Assembly (NCBI GenBank): GCA_903832005.1
Contig: CAIKZO010000003.1
Coordinates: 47,043-111,042 of the forward strand
Source: Enhydrobacter aerosaccus
GTDB lineage: Bacteria > Pseudomonadota > Alphaproteobacteria > Reyranellales > Reyranellaceae
Direction of reading: 5' to 3'
DNA length: 64,000 bases
The notes below the pieces were generated by a model, which made no database searches, was not told the origin of the DNA, and was given only the letters and a program-made list of their open reading frames with translations. A program made the translations under genes and the position numbers. Positions 23,787-31,529 of this stretch are shown one piece after another (position 1 is the first letter of the stretch; every line of letters begins with the position of its first letter).

Positions 23787-23844
23787 GGACTTAAAATCCT
23801 GAGGCCGTGAGGCCGTGCCGGTTCGAGTCCGGCAGCGGGTACCA
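23787..23844 (+). repeat. Partial tRNA-Leu copy (attachment-site repeat)
   Basis: 58 nt matching 22024-22081 with 5 differences; the last 31 nt, including T arm, acceptor strand and CCA, are identical. There is no D arm or 5' acceptor upstream, so it cannot make a tRNA. It is the expected product of integration into the tRNA 3' end. Confidence 0.8.
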
Positions 23845-23862
23845 AACTTCTCCTCGTCTCTC

Positions 23863-24606
23863 CTAGGCCGCGCCGGTGCGCGGACGGAGCCCGACGCCTT
23901 TCAGCCAGAGGCGCAGGGCTTCCCAGTGGATGCCCACGATCACCTTCAGAGTGAGAGCCGGGATCGACAGGAACAGGCGCAAGAGCCCGGCATCTGTGAG
24001 CTCCCGGCGCTCTCCCGACATGCCGGCGACGAGAACGGGCCCCGCCGCATCGGACGCGCTGATCACGACACCCACCCGCTCGCCGGGCCGCATCACCCTG
24101 AACGAGTAGTTCAACTCCATGTCCATGAACGGCGAGACGTAGAAGCGCTTGGCGCAGCGCTGCATGACCGCGCCATTCTCGGCCTCGACGGCGAGCGCGT
24201 AGCGATGACGGCCACCGAAAGTGTTGTGCACTTCGTACACGACCGCAGCCAGACGACCGTCCGCAGCATAGCAAAAGTAGGTGCTCAGCGGATTGAAGAC
24301 GTAGCCCAGGACCCTCGGCATGGTGAGGACGCAAATCCGCCCATGGTCCATCACGATGCCGGCGTCGTGGACAGCGTCGACGATCTCAGCCCGCAGATCA
24401 CCCCGTCCCGTCTGGCAATGATCGCGATCGTAGAAGCCGAACAGATTGAGCCTGTTGCGCGAGAACAGACGCAGCGTTCCGTCGAGGCGATCGATGTCTT
24501 CGAGGTCGAGGAAGAGCCAATAGGCGCGATAGCGCAGCCGATGCCGGCGCGGCTTCAGGCGCCGATGAACGACGCTGCCCAGAAAGAGAGCGGAGGACGG
24601 CGTCAT
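23863..24606 (-). CDS. DUF1365 family protein
   Basis: 247 residues. Family landmarks are the N-terminal GSVVHRRLKPRRHRLRYRAYW, the middle LTMPRVLGYVFNPLSTYFCY and the KRFYVSPFMDM motif. DUF1365 genes normally sit between a COG2907 flavoprotein and a cyclopropane-fatty-acid-synthase-like methyltransferase and are thought to act in membrane fatty acid modification under photo-oxidative stress. Here the flavoprotein precedes it (TGATG, 1-base overlap) but the methyltransferase is missing: the tRNA fragment starts 19 bases after the stop. Confidence 0.87.
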   Translation of the reverse strand: MTPSSALFLGSVVHRRLKPRRHRLRYRAYWLFLDLEDIDRLDGTLRLFSRNRLNLFGFYDRDHCQTGRGDLRAEIVDAVHDAGIVMDHGRICVLTMPRVLGYVFNPLSTYFCYAADGRLAAVVYEVHNTFGGRHRYALAVEAENGAVMQRCAKRFYVSPFMDMELNYSFRVMRPGERVGVVISASDAAGPVLVAGMSGERRELTDAGLLRLFLSIPALTLKVIVGIHWEALRLWLKGVGLRPRTGAA

Positions 24607-25925
24607 CAGACGTAAGCCATTTCGCGTCCGGGCACGGCATCACGGATCTTGATCCTGCCGGATTCGGCCGGGATGCGCCAAGGCCGCACGATGCCCCCCA
24701 AGGCCTCGGCAACGGCAAGCCCCGCCTGAAGCCCGTCTTCATGGAAGCCCGCCCCGAAATAGGACCCGCAGAACCACGTCCGACGCCCGCCCTGAAGGCT
24801 CCACAGCTGTTCCTGTGCGTCGACGGCCCGGCCATCGTAGCGCGGATGGGAATAGCGCTCGCGCCGGATGACCATCGACGGATCGGGCTCCCGCAAAGGA
24901 TTGAGGGTCACAAAAAGGGAGCGCTTGCACTCGAGGCTCTGCAATCTGTTCATCCAATAGGTGACGGACCCGCTCGCCGGATCTCCCGCCGTGGCCGCCG
25001 AATAGTTCCAGCTCGACCACACGCGACGACGACGGGGCATCAGGCTCTCGTCGCCGTGAAAGACCGCTTCGTTCGCGACGTAGCCGAACGACCCGAGCAC
25101 TTCGTTCTCCTGCGCTGTCGGATCGTGCAGCATCGCCAATGCCTGATCGGCGTGCGCCGCAATCACCACATGATCGAACGTCTCGGCTCGCCCCGCCTTA
25201 TCGATCAGCTCGACATAGCCCTTGTGCCGAACGACCCTGACCACTGGCCGCGAAAGCTCGATACGCCCGCGGAAATCCTTGAGGAACCGATCGATGTAGC
25301 TGCGGCTGCCGCCACTCACGGTCCGCCAGATCGGCCGGCGCACCATCTTCAGGAGACCGTGGTTCTCGAAGAAGCTGATGAACGCATGTGCCGGATACGC
25401 CCCGATATCGCAAGCCGGCGTCGACCAGATCGCGGCGGCCATGGGAAACAGATGGCAGTCGCGGAAAGCGGCCCCGTACCCTCGCAGCGCCAGGTACTCG
25501 GCGAGCGAGACGTTGCCGAGATCGCGGATATCGGCCGGCGCGTCGCGGTAGAACCGCTGCAGGTCCCGCAACATCGACCAGAATCGCGGGCGGACGACAT
25601 TCGCAGGTTGCGCCAGAAGGCCGCCCAGGTTCGTCCCGGAATATTCGAAGCGCCCGTCGTCGAGCGAGACCGAGAACGACATCTCGGTCGGTTTCGTCCC
25701 GACCTGCAGATGGCGAAGGAATGCGACCAGGTTCGGATAGGTCTGCTCGTTGTAGACGATGAAGCCGGTATCGACGGGCATGCCGCCGACATCGACGGTA
25801 TTGCTGTGCCCACCCAGGCGGCCATCGCCCTCATAGAGCGTGACCGTATGATAGCTACCCAGCAACCACGCCGCCGAAAGACCCGATATTCCGCTGCCAA
25901 TGACGGCGATATTGAGCGGCTGCAT
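24606..25925 (-). CDS. COG2907-type NAD/FAD-dependent oxidoreductase
   Basis: 439 residues from ATG 25925 (MQPLNIAVIGSGISGLSAAW); upstream in-frame ATGs at 25934 and 25973 are possible, and no start has a strong ribosome site. The FAD-binding GSGISG motif is followed by LYEGDGRLGGHSNT and DTGFIVYNEQTYPNL, characteristic of this amine-oxidase-like group. The C-terminus has WFCGSYFGAGFHEDGLQAGLAVAEAL. It is coupled to DUF1365 downstream. A candidate ECF-type promoter lies at 26001-26028. The family probably oxidises or desaturates membrane fatty acids; that is inferred from operon associations. Confidence 0.87.
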   Translation of the reverse strand: MQPLNIAVIGSGISGLSAAWLLGSYHTVTLYEGDGRLGGHSNTVDVGGMPVDTGFIVYNEQTYPNLVAFLRHLQVGTKPTEMSFSVSLDDGRFEYSGTNLGGLLAQPANVVRPRFWSMLRDLQRFYRDAPADIRDLGNVSLAEYLALRGYGAAFRDCHLFPMAAAIWSTPACDIGAYPAHAFISFFENHGLLKMVRRPIWRTVSGGSRSYIDRFLKDFRGRIELSRPVVRVVRHKGYVELIDKAGRAETFDHVVIAAHADQALAMLHDPTAQENEVLGSFGYVANEAVFHGDESLMPRRRRVWSSWNYSAATAGDPASGSVTYWMNRLQSLECKRSLFVTLNPLREPDPSMVIRRERYSHPRYDGRAVDAQEQLWSLQGGRRTWFCGSYFGAGFHEDGLQAGLAVAEALGGIVRPWRIPAESGRIKIRDAVPGREMAYV

Positions 25926-26000
25926 TCGTTGCATGATCAAACATTCTGAAATTTTGAGGAGCGCGGCAGACATGTGCCGTCTCATCTGCCGCTCTAAATA

Positions 26001-26028
26001 AATACGGCCTGCCATCCCCTGCGGATCA
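26001..26028 (-). promoter_or_regulatory. Candidate ECF (RpoE-ChrR type) promoter for the flavoprotein operon
   Basis: On the minus strand TGATCC, 16 bases, CGTATT. The -10-like end lies 75 bases before the flavoprotein ATG. The same arrangement occurs on the opposite strand 9 bases away and upstream of the DUF2177 gene. Confidence 0.6.
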
Positions 26029-26036
26029 CTGACGGG

Positions 26037-26064
26037 TGATACGAACGCCAAATCCACACGTATT
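26037..26064 (+). promoter_or_regulatory. Candidate ECF-type promoter for the DUF1295 gene
   Basis: TGATAC, 16 bases, CGTATT, ending 32 bases before the DUF1295 ATG. It is divergent to the site at 26001-26028 with identical spacer length and identical -10 element. Confidence 0.58.
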
Positions 26065-26096
26065 AGTGACAACGTCCGACCCGCCGAAGGCAGATC

Positions 26097-26897
26097 ATGA
26101 TCGCGATATTTGCAGCAGTGACCGCGAGTGCGTCCGCAGCCATGGCGGTGGCCTGGTTTCTCGCCGAGCGGACCGGGCGCTCCGGGTGGGCCGATGCGAC
26201 CTGGTCGCTCTCCGTCGGCGTCCTGGGTGCCGCCGCGGCGGCGTGGCCGATCGACGGTGTGCCGGCCCTTGCCTCACGTCAATGGATCGTCGGCGGCGTT
26301 GCCTTGTGTTGGGGTCTCCGTCTGGCGATCCACATCGCCTGGCGCACCAACATGGGCGGCGAAGATCCGCGCTACGCTGAATTGAAGCGACAATGGGGCG
26401 ATGCGAAGCGCTCCCGCCTGTTCTGGTTTCTCCAGATCCAGGCCTTCGTCGCCGCGGTACTGTCGCTCTCCATCGGCATCGCGGCGCACTATCCCCTGCC
26501 CAATCCCCGTCTCCTCGACTGTCTGGGCCTCCTTCTCATCGTCGCAGCCCTCGCCGGCGAAAGTATCGCCGATCGTCAGCTCGCGCGCTTTCGCGCCAGA
26601 TCGACCGGGCGTGCCGCCGTCTGCGACACGGGGCTTTGGCATTTCTCCCGCCACCCGAATTATTTCTTCGAATGGCTGACCTGGGTCGGATACGCCGCGA
26701 TCGCCATCGATCTCGAAGGTCGCTACGCCATCGGCTGGCTCGCGCTGGCAGCCCCTCTGCTGATGTATTGGCTGCTGGTCCATGTCTCGGGAATCCCGCC
26801 GCTCGAGGCGCACATGATGCGCTCGCGCCCGCAGGAATTTCAGGACTATTGGGCGCGGGTCAACGCGTTCTGGCCGGGCATGCCTCGCATTAAATGA
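26097..26897 (+). CDS. DUF1295 family membrane protein (steroid 5-alpha-reductase-like)
   Basis: 266 residues with about 7 hydrophobic segments. The N-terminal part has TGRSGWADATWSLSVG, the middle WRTNMGGEDPRYAELKRQWG, and the C-terminal reductase-like signature GLWHFSRHPNYFFEWLTWVGYA with HMMRSRPQEFQDYWARV. The family resembles membrane enzymes that use NAD(P)H on lipids. It shares the promoter region with the COG2907 gene and belongs to the set of genes usually controlled by RpoE-ChrR in alphaproteobacteria. Its end overlaps the convergent DUF2177 gene by 8 bases. Confidence 0.9.
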   Translation: MIAIFAAVTASASAAMAVAWFLAERTGRSGWADATWSLSVGVLGAAAAAWPIDGVPALASRQWIVGGVALCWGLRLAIHIAWRTNMGGEDPRYAELKRQWGDAKRSRLFWFLQIQAFVAAVLSLSIGIAAHYPLPNPRLLDCLGLLLIVAALAGESIADRQLARFRARSTGRAAVCDTGLWHFSRHPNYFFEWLTWVGYAAIAIDLEGRYAIGWLALAAPLLMYWLLVHVSGIPPLEAHMMRSRPQEFQDYWARVNAFWPGMPRIK

Positions 26898-27300
26898 CCT
26901 TTGCAATCGCCCGGGTCAGGAAGAAGCCGAGGGTTGCGGCGCTCCCCGTGAGAACCGCCCCCCAGCCCATATCCGCCAGGGACACGACGCCTGACCATCC
27001 TTTCAAGGTCGCCTGGTTGGTCAAATCGTAGGTGGCGTAGGCGACCAATCCGAAGAGCGCGCCGTGAACGAGGGCGGTCGTCCAGCGTCCCGAGGCAAGG
27101 GCGGGGGCAACGGCAAAGAAAACGACACCGAAGACATAGATGAAATAGAACAGTGCTGCTGGTGCCAGCTTCGCGGTGTCGAGCAGGATCGGTCCGAGCA
27201 GCGGCCGATACAGCAGCTTGGTCATACTCACCAGCCAGATCGCATCGAGCACGAAAAGAACCAGCCCTGTCGCAAGGTAGCCGATGAAATAGGTCTTCAT
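26890..27300 (-). CDS. DUF2177 family membrane protein
   Basis: 136 residues with four membrane segments. It begins MKTYFIGYLATGLVLFVLDA and contains YATYDLTNQATLKGW and WGAVLTGSAA, the family signatures. Function is unknown, though genes of this family recur beside DUF1295 and COG2907 genes. I start at ATG 27300; the frame continues upstream to 27579 but without family sequence. A candidate ECF promoter is 32 bases upstream. Confidence 0.88.
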   Translation of the reverse strand: MKTYFIGYLATGLVLFVLDAIWLVSMTKLLYRPLLGPILLDTAKLAPAALFYFIYVFGVVFFAVAPALASGRWTTALVHGALFGLVAYATYDLTNQATLKGWSGVVSLADMGWGAVLTGSAATLGFFLTRAIAKVI

Positions 27301-27331
27301 GACGGGTTTTCCCTTTCCCCGGGTCGCTTTT

Positions 27332-27359
27332 GGTACGGCTCCAACGGCAACGTGGATCA
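27332..27359 (-). promoter_or_regulatory. Candidate ECF-type promoter for the DUF2177 gene
   Basis: On the minus strand TGATCC, 16 bases, CGTACC, with the -10-like end about 31 bases before the start codon. The same spacing and near-identical boxes occur at 26001-26028 and 26037-26064. Confidence 0.58.
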
Positions 27360-27430
27360 AAGCGCGGGAACCCGCCCCTTCCCCGACCGTTTCCTCCCGA
27401 CAGTGGTTCCGCCACGCACAGGAGGCGGCG

Positions 27431-28129
27431 ATGGAAGTTCTCGGTTTGAAGCGGCGTTGGATGCTCGGCACCGCTGCAATGGCGTCCCTGGCAATGGCCG
27501 CGCCTGCGCTTGCACAGACCGGCGATGCCAAAAAGAGCGACGCCGGTAAGTCCCCGATGCCCGCCAGCGAGCGGCTCATGCGCGATAATGCGCTCGCCCA
27601 ACGCGTGCTGCTGATCTATGCGGCGGCGGCGCGGCGCCTCGACCAGGGCGAAGACTTGGAATCCGGCATCTTCACCCAATCGGCCGAGGTCATGCGCGAT
27701 TTCGTGCACGGCTATCACGAGAAGATCGAGGAAGAGGATGTCTTCCCGGTCTTCAAGAAGGCCGGCCGCATGGTCGACCTGGTGAACGCATTGCAGGCTC
27801 AGCACGCCGCCGGCCGCCAGTTGACCGACAAGGTGCTGGCCGCCGCGCCCGGCATCGCCAAGAGTGACCAACGCAAAGCCCTAACCGACGCCATGCATGC
27901 AACGGTCACTCTCTATGGCCCGTGTCTCGCACGCGAGAACACCGACCTGCTGCCGACCTTGCGCAGCCTGATGACGCCCAACGAGTTCGACGCGCTGGCG
28001 CAGACCGTGGAAAAGGCCGAAGGCGAAGCGCTCGGTGCCGATGGCTTCGACAAAGCGGCCAAGAAGGTCGAGGCGATCGAGAAGAAGCTCGGAACGCACG
28101 ACCTCAGCCAGTTCAACCCCAAGATATAG
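27431..28129 (+). CDS. Exported hemerythrin-like domain protein
   Basis: 232 residues from ATG 27431. The N-terminus LKRRWMLGTAAMASLAMAAPALAQ is a signal peptide with a Tat-like double arginine. The hemerythrin four-helix bundle is suggested by MRDNALAQRVLLIY, FVHGYHEKIEEEDVFPVF and LQAQHAAGRQLTD, carrying His and Glu residues in the usual order for a di-iron site. The C-terminal 60 residues are charged helices. Exported hemerythrins may sense or store oxygen, nitric oxide or peroxide. It is divergent from DUF2177 next to the stress regulon. GGAGGCGGCG precedes the ATG. Confidence 0.8.
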   Translation: MEVLGLKRRWMLGTAAMASLAMAAPALAQTGDAKKSDAGKSPMPASERLMRDNALAQRVLLIYAAAARRLDQGEDLESGIFTQSAEVMRDFVHGYHEKIEEEDVFPVFKKAGRMVDLVNALQAQHAAGRQLTDKVLAAAPGIAKSDQRKALTDAMHATVTLYGPCLARENTDLLPTLRSLMTPNEFDALAQTVEKAEGEALGADGFDKAAKKVEAIEKKLGTHDLSQFNPKI

Positions 28130-28176
28130 CGCGCACGCTATGGCCGGTGCGGAATGATCGGCGCGCCGACGCGATT

Positions 28177-28698
28177 TCAATTCTCCGACTCCAGCCACGG
28201 CACCTGAATAGCCTCCTCCGACGTGAGCACGTCGTGCGGCCCTGGCCGGACGTCCTTCGTCCAGCGCGACTTTGCTGGCGGCGGCGGTGGGCATGCCGGC
28301 GGAGCGCGCGTCTGCACCCGCCCCTCCTCGGCCGGAAGCGCCCGCACCCGCCCCTCAGCAGCCGCGCCGGGCGCGGCGTCTCGAAGGGTGGGAACACGTC
28401 CCTCTTCGTCGCGATGCTCCTCGGGAGGACGCTCTTCCCGCACCTCCTCCCGCTGAGGCGTGGCCGCCACCGGCGGTGCGGGCCGTACACCCGCGCTGGG
28501 CGGCGGTAGCTTGATCGGGAAATTCGGGAAGTCCCTCTTCCACCGCGCGGCGAAGGCCGGATCGGTCGCCTGACGATCGGCGATGGTCTGCAGCATCTCC
28601 AGGGTCCGCAGGCCGGCCTCGATGTGCCGACACAGGCCCTCGGTCTCGAGCCAGTGGACGCCCGCTTCGAGCCGCCGCAGCCGGCCCTTGTGGCTCAC
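28177..28698 (-). CDS. Hypothetical Pro/Glu/Arg-rich protein coupled to DUF5681
   Basis: 173 residues from the GTG at 28698, which overlaps the DUF5681 stop as GTGA and has AAGGAAG upstream; an ATG at 28722 would overlap by 28 bases. The N-terminal 60 residues are helical (GRLRRLEAGVHWLETEGLCRHIE, LQTIADRQATDP, FAARWKRDFPNFP). The rest is low-complexity and probably disordered, with degenerate GRV-containing repeats. I do not recognise the family. The coupling suggests it works with the DUF5681 protein. Confidence 0.55.
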   Translation of the reverse strand: MSHKGRLRRLEAGVHWLETEGLCRHIEAGLRTLEMLQTIADRQATDPAFAARWKRDFPNFPIKLPPPSAGVRPAPPVAATPQREEVREERPPEEHRDEEGRVPTLRDAAPGAAAEGRVRALPAEEGRVQTRAPPACPPPPPAKSRWTKDVRPGPHDVLTSEEAIQVPWLESEN

Positions 28699-29120
28699 TT
28701 CAACGCTTCCTTGTACTGCCACACCCGATCGTCGAGCTGATCGATCTTCGCCTCCTGCGCGACCAGCTCGAAGGCGCGGCGGTGCGTCTCCAGCATGGCC
28801 GAGAGCGATGCGCCGTCCTGCGCCGTGAGCCGCCCGTCGCTCACCGCCGCCGCCACGGCGGCATGCGCGTCGAGCAGATCGGCCGGCGTGCGGATGTCCG
28901 GCAGCTCGACCTGCAGCGCGCGGCCCTTGGGCGCCGCCCAGATGCGGCTCAGCACCAGCCGCGCGGCGACCCGGTCGCCGTCGGACGCGGCCTCGATCAT
29001 CTTGCGCACCATCGTCTCGGCCTCGCCCTCGACGAGTTGGTTGAGCAGCTGGTTCACGGCATTGCGGCTTCCGCGCGGACGGCCGGGGCCGCCGGGGTTG
29101 CCTTTTTCGAACTTGGGCAT
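28695..29120 (-). CDS. DUF5681 domain protein
   Basis: 141 residues from ATG 29120. The N-terminal motif KFEKGNPGGPGRPRGSRN is the defining DUF5681 signature, a small basic segment often found in genes near mobile elements and thought to bind nucleic acid. The remainder is helical (LNQLVEGEAETMVRKMIEAA, TPADLLDAHAAVAAAV, LETHRRAFELVAQEAKI). A dyad at 29150-29175 lies 30 bases upstream and may be its operator. An ATG at 29168 would place the start within that dyad. Confidence 0.8.
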   Translation of the reverse strand: MPKFEKGNPGGPGRPRGSRNAVNQLLNQLVEGEAETMVRKMIEAASDGDRVAARLVLSRIWAAPKGRALQVELPDIRTPADLLDAHAAVAAAVSDGRLTAQDGASLSAMLETHRRAFELVAQEAKIDQLDDRVWQYKEALK

Positions 29121-29547
29121 GGGAATCCTGAAAATAATGTGTGGCGACGCCGTTAAATAAACGGGCATTTAACGGGAGCAGCCCTCGCCACGGCGACGAA
29201 GGCTTGCGTTATTATTGCGTCTTTCGCATTCTTTGTCAAACCGAATTGTAAAGATTACTGGTCGCTCGGCTTCTGCGTCGAAAGGCATCGAAATGACAGG
29301 CTGGCTTCCCATTGCGATCGCGCTCGCCGCTCTAAGCTAAGGCAGTCTTCCCCGCCGTCGTGCCGTCAATGCGGAGTCAGCCACGTAATCCACGTCTCGA
29401 TGACATCCAACTTGGTAGGTCACTGGTTGAAATCTGGTCCGCCCCACGAGGCTCAGCGCCGCTGATCGAGGCGTAAGGCGAACAGTCCAGCGCTGACGCG
29501 CCTTAGAAGAGGCACCGCGGCGACACCCGTTCTATTTCTGCACCGCC
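29121..29547. other. Intergenic region, no gene recognised
   Basis: 427 bases between the DUF5681 gene start and the oligopeptide ABC operon end. It contains the dyad described separately, AT-rich sequence at 29200-29260 compatible with a promoter, and a tRNA-like stretch near 29371-29446 that does not fold properly. No ORF here shows family resemblance. Confidence 0.5.
29150..29175. promoter_or_regulatory. Dyad CCGTTAAAT-N8-ATTTAACGG upstream of DUF5681
   Basis: Perfect 9-base arms with an 8-base spacer, an operator-like symmetry. It lies 30 bases before the DUF5681 ATG in otherwise AT-rich DNA. The binding protein is unknown; autoregulation by DUF5681 is one possibility. Confidence 0.5.
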
Positions 29548-29574
29548 AGAGGTTAGGGCTTTGCCCTAACCTCT
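29548..29574 (-). terminator. Hairpin at the end of the oligopeptide ABC operon
   Basis: AGAGGTTAGGGC and GCCCTAACCTCT pair perfectly around three bases. The stem contains the TAG stop of the last gene. There is no T-run on the minus strand, so it is an RNA-end-protecting or terminator-like hairpin rather than a classical terminator. Confidence 0.55.
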
Positions 29575-30555
29575 ATAATGACAGGCCACCCAATGCCCGG
29601 GCGCACTCTCGCGCAGCTCGGGGTCGCGCTGCGCGCAGTCGGGCCGGGCGATCTGGCAACGCGTGTGGAAGTGGCAGCCCGAGGGCGGGTGGATCGGGTT
29701 GGGCACGTCGCCCTGCAGCATGATCCGCTTGCGCTTCACCGTCGGATCGGGAATAGGCACCGCCGACAGCAGCGCCTCGGTATAGGGATGCAGCGGATGG
29801 TCGTAGAGATCGCGCGACGGCGCGATCTCGACCACGCGGCCGAGATACATCACCGCGACGCGCGTGCTGATGTGCTCGACCACCGACAGGTCGTGCGCGA
29901 TGAACAGATAAGTGAGGCCGAACTTCTCCTGCAGGTCCTCCAGCAGGTTGATGACCTGCGCCTGGATCGACACGTCGAGCGCCGAGACCGGCTCGTCGCA
30001 CACCACCAGCTTGGGCTCGACCGCGAGCGCGCGGGCGATGCCGATGCGCTGGCGCTGGCCGCCGGAGAATTCATGCGGGAAGCGCCGCATGTGGTCGGCC
30101 TGCAGGCCCACCGTCTCGAGCAGCTCGACCACCCGCTCCTCCCGCGCCGCGCGGGACGCCGCGAGATTGTGGATGTCGAGCGCCTCGCCGATGATCGCGC
30201 CCACGGTGTGGCGCGGGTTGAGCGACGCGAACGGATCCTGGAAGATGATCTGCATGTCGCGGCGCAGCGCCTGCAGCGCCGGCCCCTTCATGCGGGTGAC
30301 GTCGGCGCCCTGGAACAGGACCTCGCCGCCGCTGGGTTCGATCAGGCGCAGGATGCAGCGGCCGGTCGTCGACTTGCCGCACCCCGACTCGCCCACGAGG
30401 CCGAGCGTCTCGCCCTTGCCGATATCGAAGCTGACGCCGTCGACGGCATGGACTTTTTCGACCTCGCGCGCGAACACGCCACCCTTCAACGCAAAATGCT
30501 TGCGCAGGTTTTTGACCGACAGGAGCGGCCCCTCTTGCTTTCCCTGGGCACTCAC
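29566..30555 (-). CDS. Oligopeptide/dipeptide ABC transporter ATPase (OppF/DppF-like)
   Basis: 329 residues from GTG 30555, which overlaps the preceding gene's stop as GTGA. Walker [13 protein letters not shown] signature FSGGQRQRI and Walker B LVVCDEP are present, with the C-terminal oligopeptide ATPase extension ([16 protein letters not shown]). It is the second ATPase of an Opp/Dpp-type importer and couples ATP hydrolysis to peptide or other substrate uptake at the inner membrane. It is the last gene of the five-gene operon 35202-29566. Confidence 0.92.
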   Translation of the reverse strand: MSAQGKQEGPLLSVKNLRKHFALKGGVFAREVEKVHAVDGVSFDIGKGETLGLVGESGCGKSTTGRCILRLIEPSGGEVLFQGADVTRMKGPALQALRRDMQIIFQDPFASLNPRHTVGAIIGEALDIHNLAASRAAREERVVELLETVGLQADHMRRFPHEFSGGQRQRIGIARALAVEPKLVVCDEPVSALDVSIQAQVINLLEDLQEKFGLTYLFIAHDLSVVEHISTRVAVMYLGRVVEIAPSRDLYDHPLHPYTEALLSAVPIPDPTVKRKRIMLQGDVPNPIHPPSGCHFHTRCQIARPDCAQRDPELRESAPGHWVACHYRG

Positions 30556-31523
30556 AGGACGCACCGTACGTGATGGCCCGGCGCCACTTCCTTGAGGGGC
30601 GGCATCTCCCGGACACAAATGTCCTGGACGAACTTGCAGCGCTGGGCGAAGCGGCAGCCGGGTGCGGGGTTGAGCAGCCGCGGTACCGTACCGGGAATCG
30701 CCTCGAGCCGTTCCTTCGACGCCGCGGCGCGATCGACCCGCGGGATCGAGCGGATCAGCCCCTGGGTGTAGGGATGGCGCGGATCGCCGAACAGCGATTC
30801 GACCGGCGCCTCCTCCACCACCTTGCCGGCATACATCACGACCACCCTCTGGCAGGTCTCGGCGACCACGCCCATGGCGTGGGTGATCAGCATGATCGAC
30901 ATGCCGAGCCGTTCCTTCATCTCCTGCATCAACTCGAGGATCTGCGCCTGGATGGTGACGTCGAGCGCGGTGGTCGGCTCGTCGGCGATCAGCAGCTTGG
31001 GCTTGCAGGCCAGCGCCATGGCGATCATGACGCGCTGGCGCATGCCGCCGGAGAACTGGTGCGGATAGTCGTGCACGCGCTTCTGCGGATTGGGAATATT
31101 GACCAGCGCCAGCATTTCCGCCGCGCGCTCGATCGCCTGCTTCTTGTTGAGATTCTCGTGCTGGCGCCGCACCTCGGCGATCTGGCCGCCCACGGTATAG
31201 ACCGGATTGAGCGAGGTCATCGGCTCCTGGAAGACGATGCCGATCTCGGTCGCGCGGATCTTGTCCATTTCCGCCGGCCCGAGCGGAATGAGATCCCTGC
31301 CCCGCCACAGGATCTGGCCGCCCTCGAAGCGGCCGGGTGGCATATCGATCAGCTTCAGCACCGAACGTGCGGTCACGGTCTTGCCGCAGCCCGACTCGCC
31401 CACGATGCCCACGGTCTCGCCGCGATCGATGCGGATCGAGACGCCATCGACCGCCTGGACCATCCCGTCGTCGGTCTTGAACCAGGTCTTGAGGTCGCGG
31501 ATGTCGAGCAGGGCCTCAGCCAT
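30552..31523 (-). CDS. Oligopeptide/dipeptide ABC transporter ATPase (OppD/DppD-like)
   Basis: 323 residues. Walker [10 protein letters not shown], signature [11 protein letters not shown] and Walker B LLIADEP; the C-terminal extension contains [17 protein letters not shown], with the cysteine pattern that can hold an iron-sulfur cluster in some family members. It lies 6 bases after the permease gene and overlaps oppF by 4 bases. Confidence 0.92.
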   Translation of the reverse strand: MAEALLDIRDLKTWFKTDDGMVQAVDGVSIRIDRGETVGIVGESGCGKTVTARSVLKLIDMPPGRFEGGQILWRGRDLIPLGPAEMDKIRATEIGIVFQEPMTSLNPVYTVGGQIAEVRRQHENLNKKQAIERAAEMLALVNIPNPQKRVHDYPHQFSGGMRQRVMIAMALACKPKLLIADEPTTALDVTIQAQILELMQEMKERLGMSIMLITHAMGVVAETCQRVVVMYAGKVVEEAPVESLFGDPRHPYTQGLIRSIPRVDRAAASKERLEAIPGTVPRLLNPAPGCRFAQRCKFVQDICVREMPPLKEVAPGHHVRCVL

Positions 31524-31529
31524 TGCGCC

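Larger units (their letters stand above)
22024..23844. mobile_element. tRNA-Leu-bounded islet (about 1.8 kb)
   Basis: The stretch is bracketed by a complete tRNA-Leu and a directly repeated 58-nt 3' fragment of it. Both genes inside are visibly lower in GC than the flanks and encode secreted proteins of no recognised family. No integrase remains, so it is either a decayed integrative element or cargo mobilised in trans. The boundaries follow the usual outcome of site-specific integration into a tRNA 3' end. Confidence 0.65.

Noticed and set aside
29371..29446. tRNA-like 76 nt (GCGGA and TCCGC ends, GGTTGAAATC, terminal CCA)
   Set aside because: The T arm is out of register and neither a D arm nor an anticodon arm folds, so it is chance or a badly decayed remnant.
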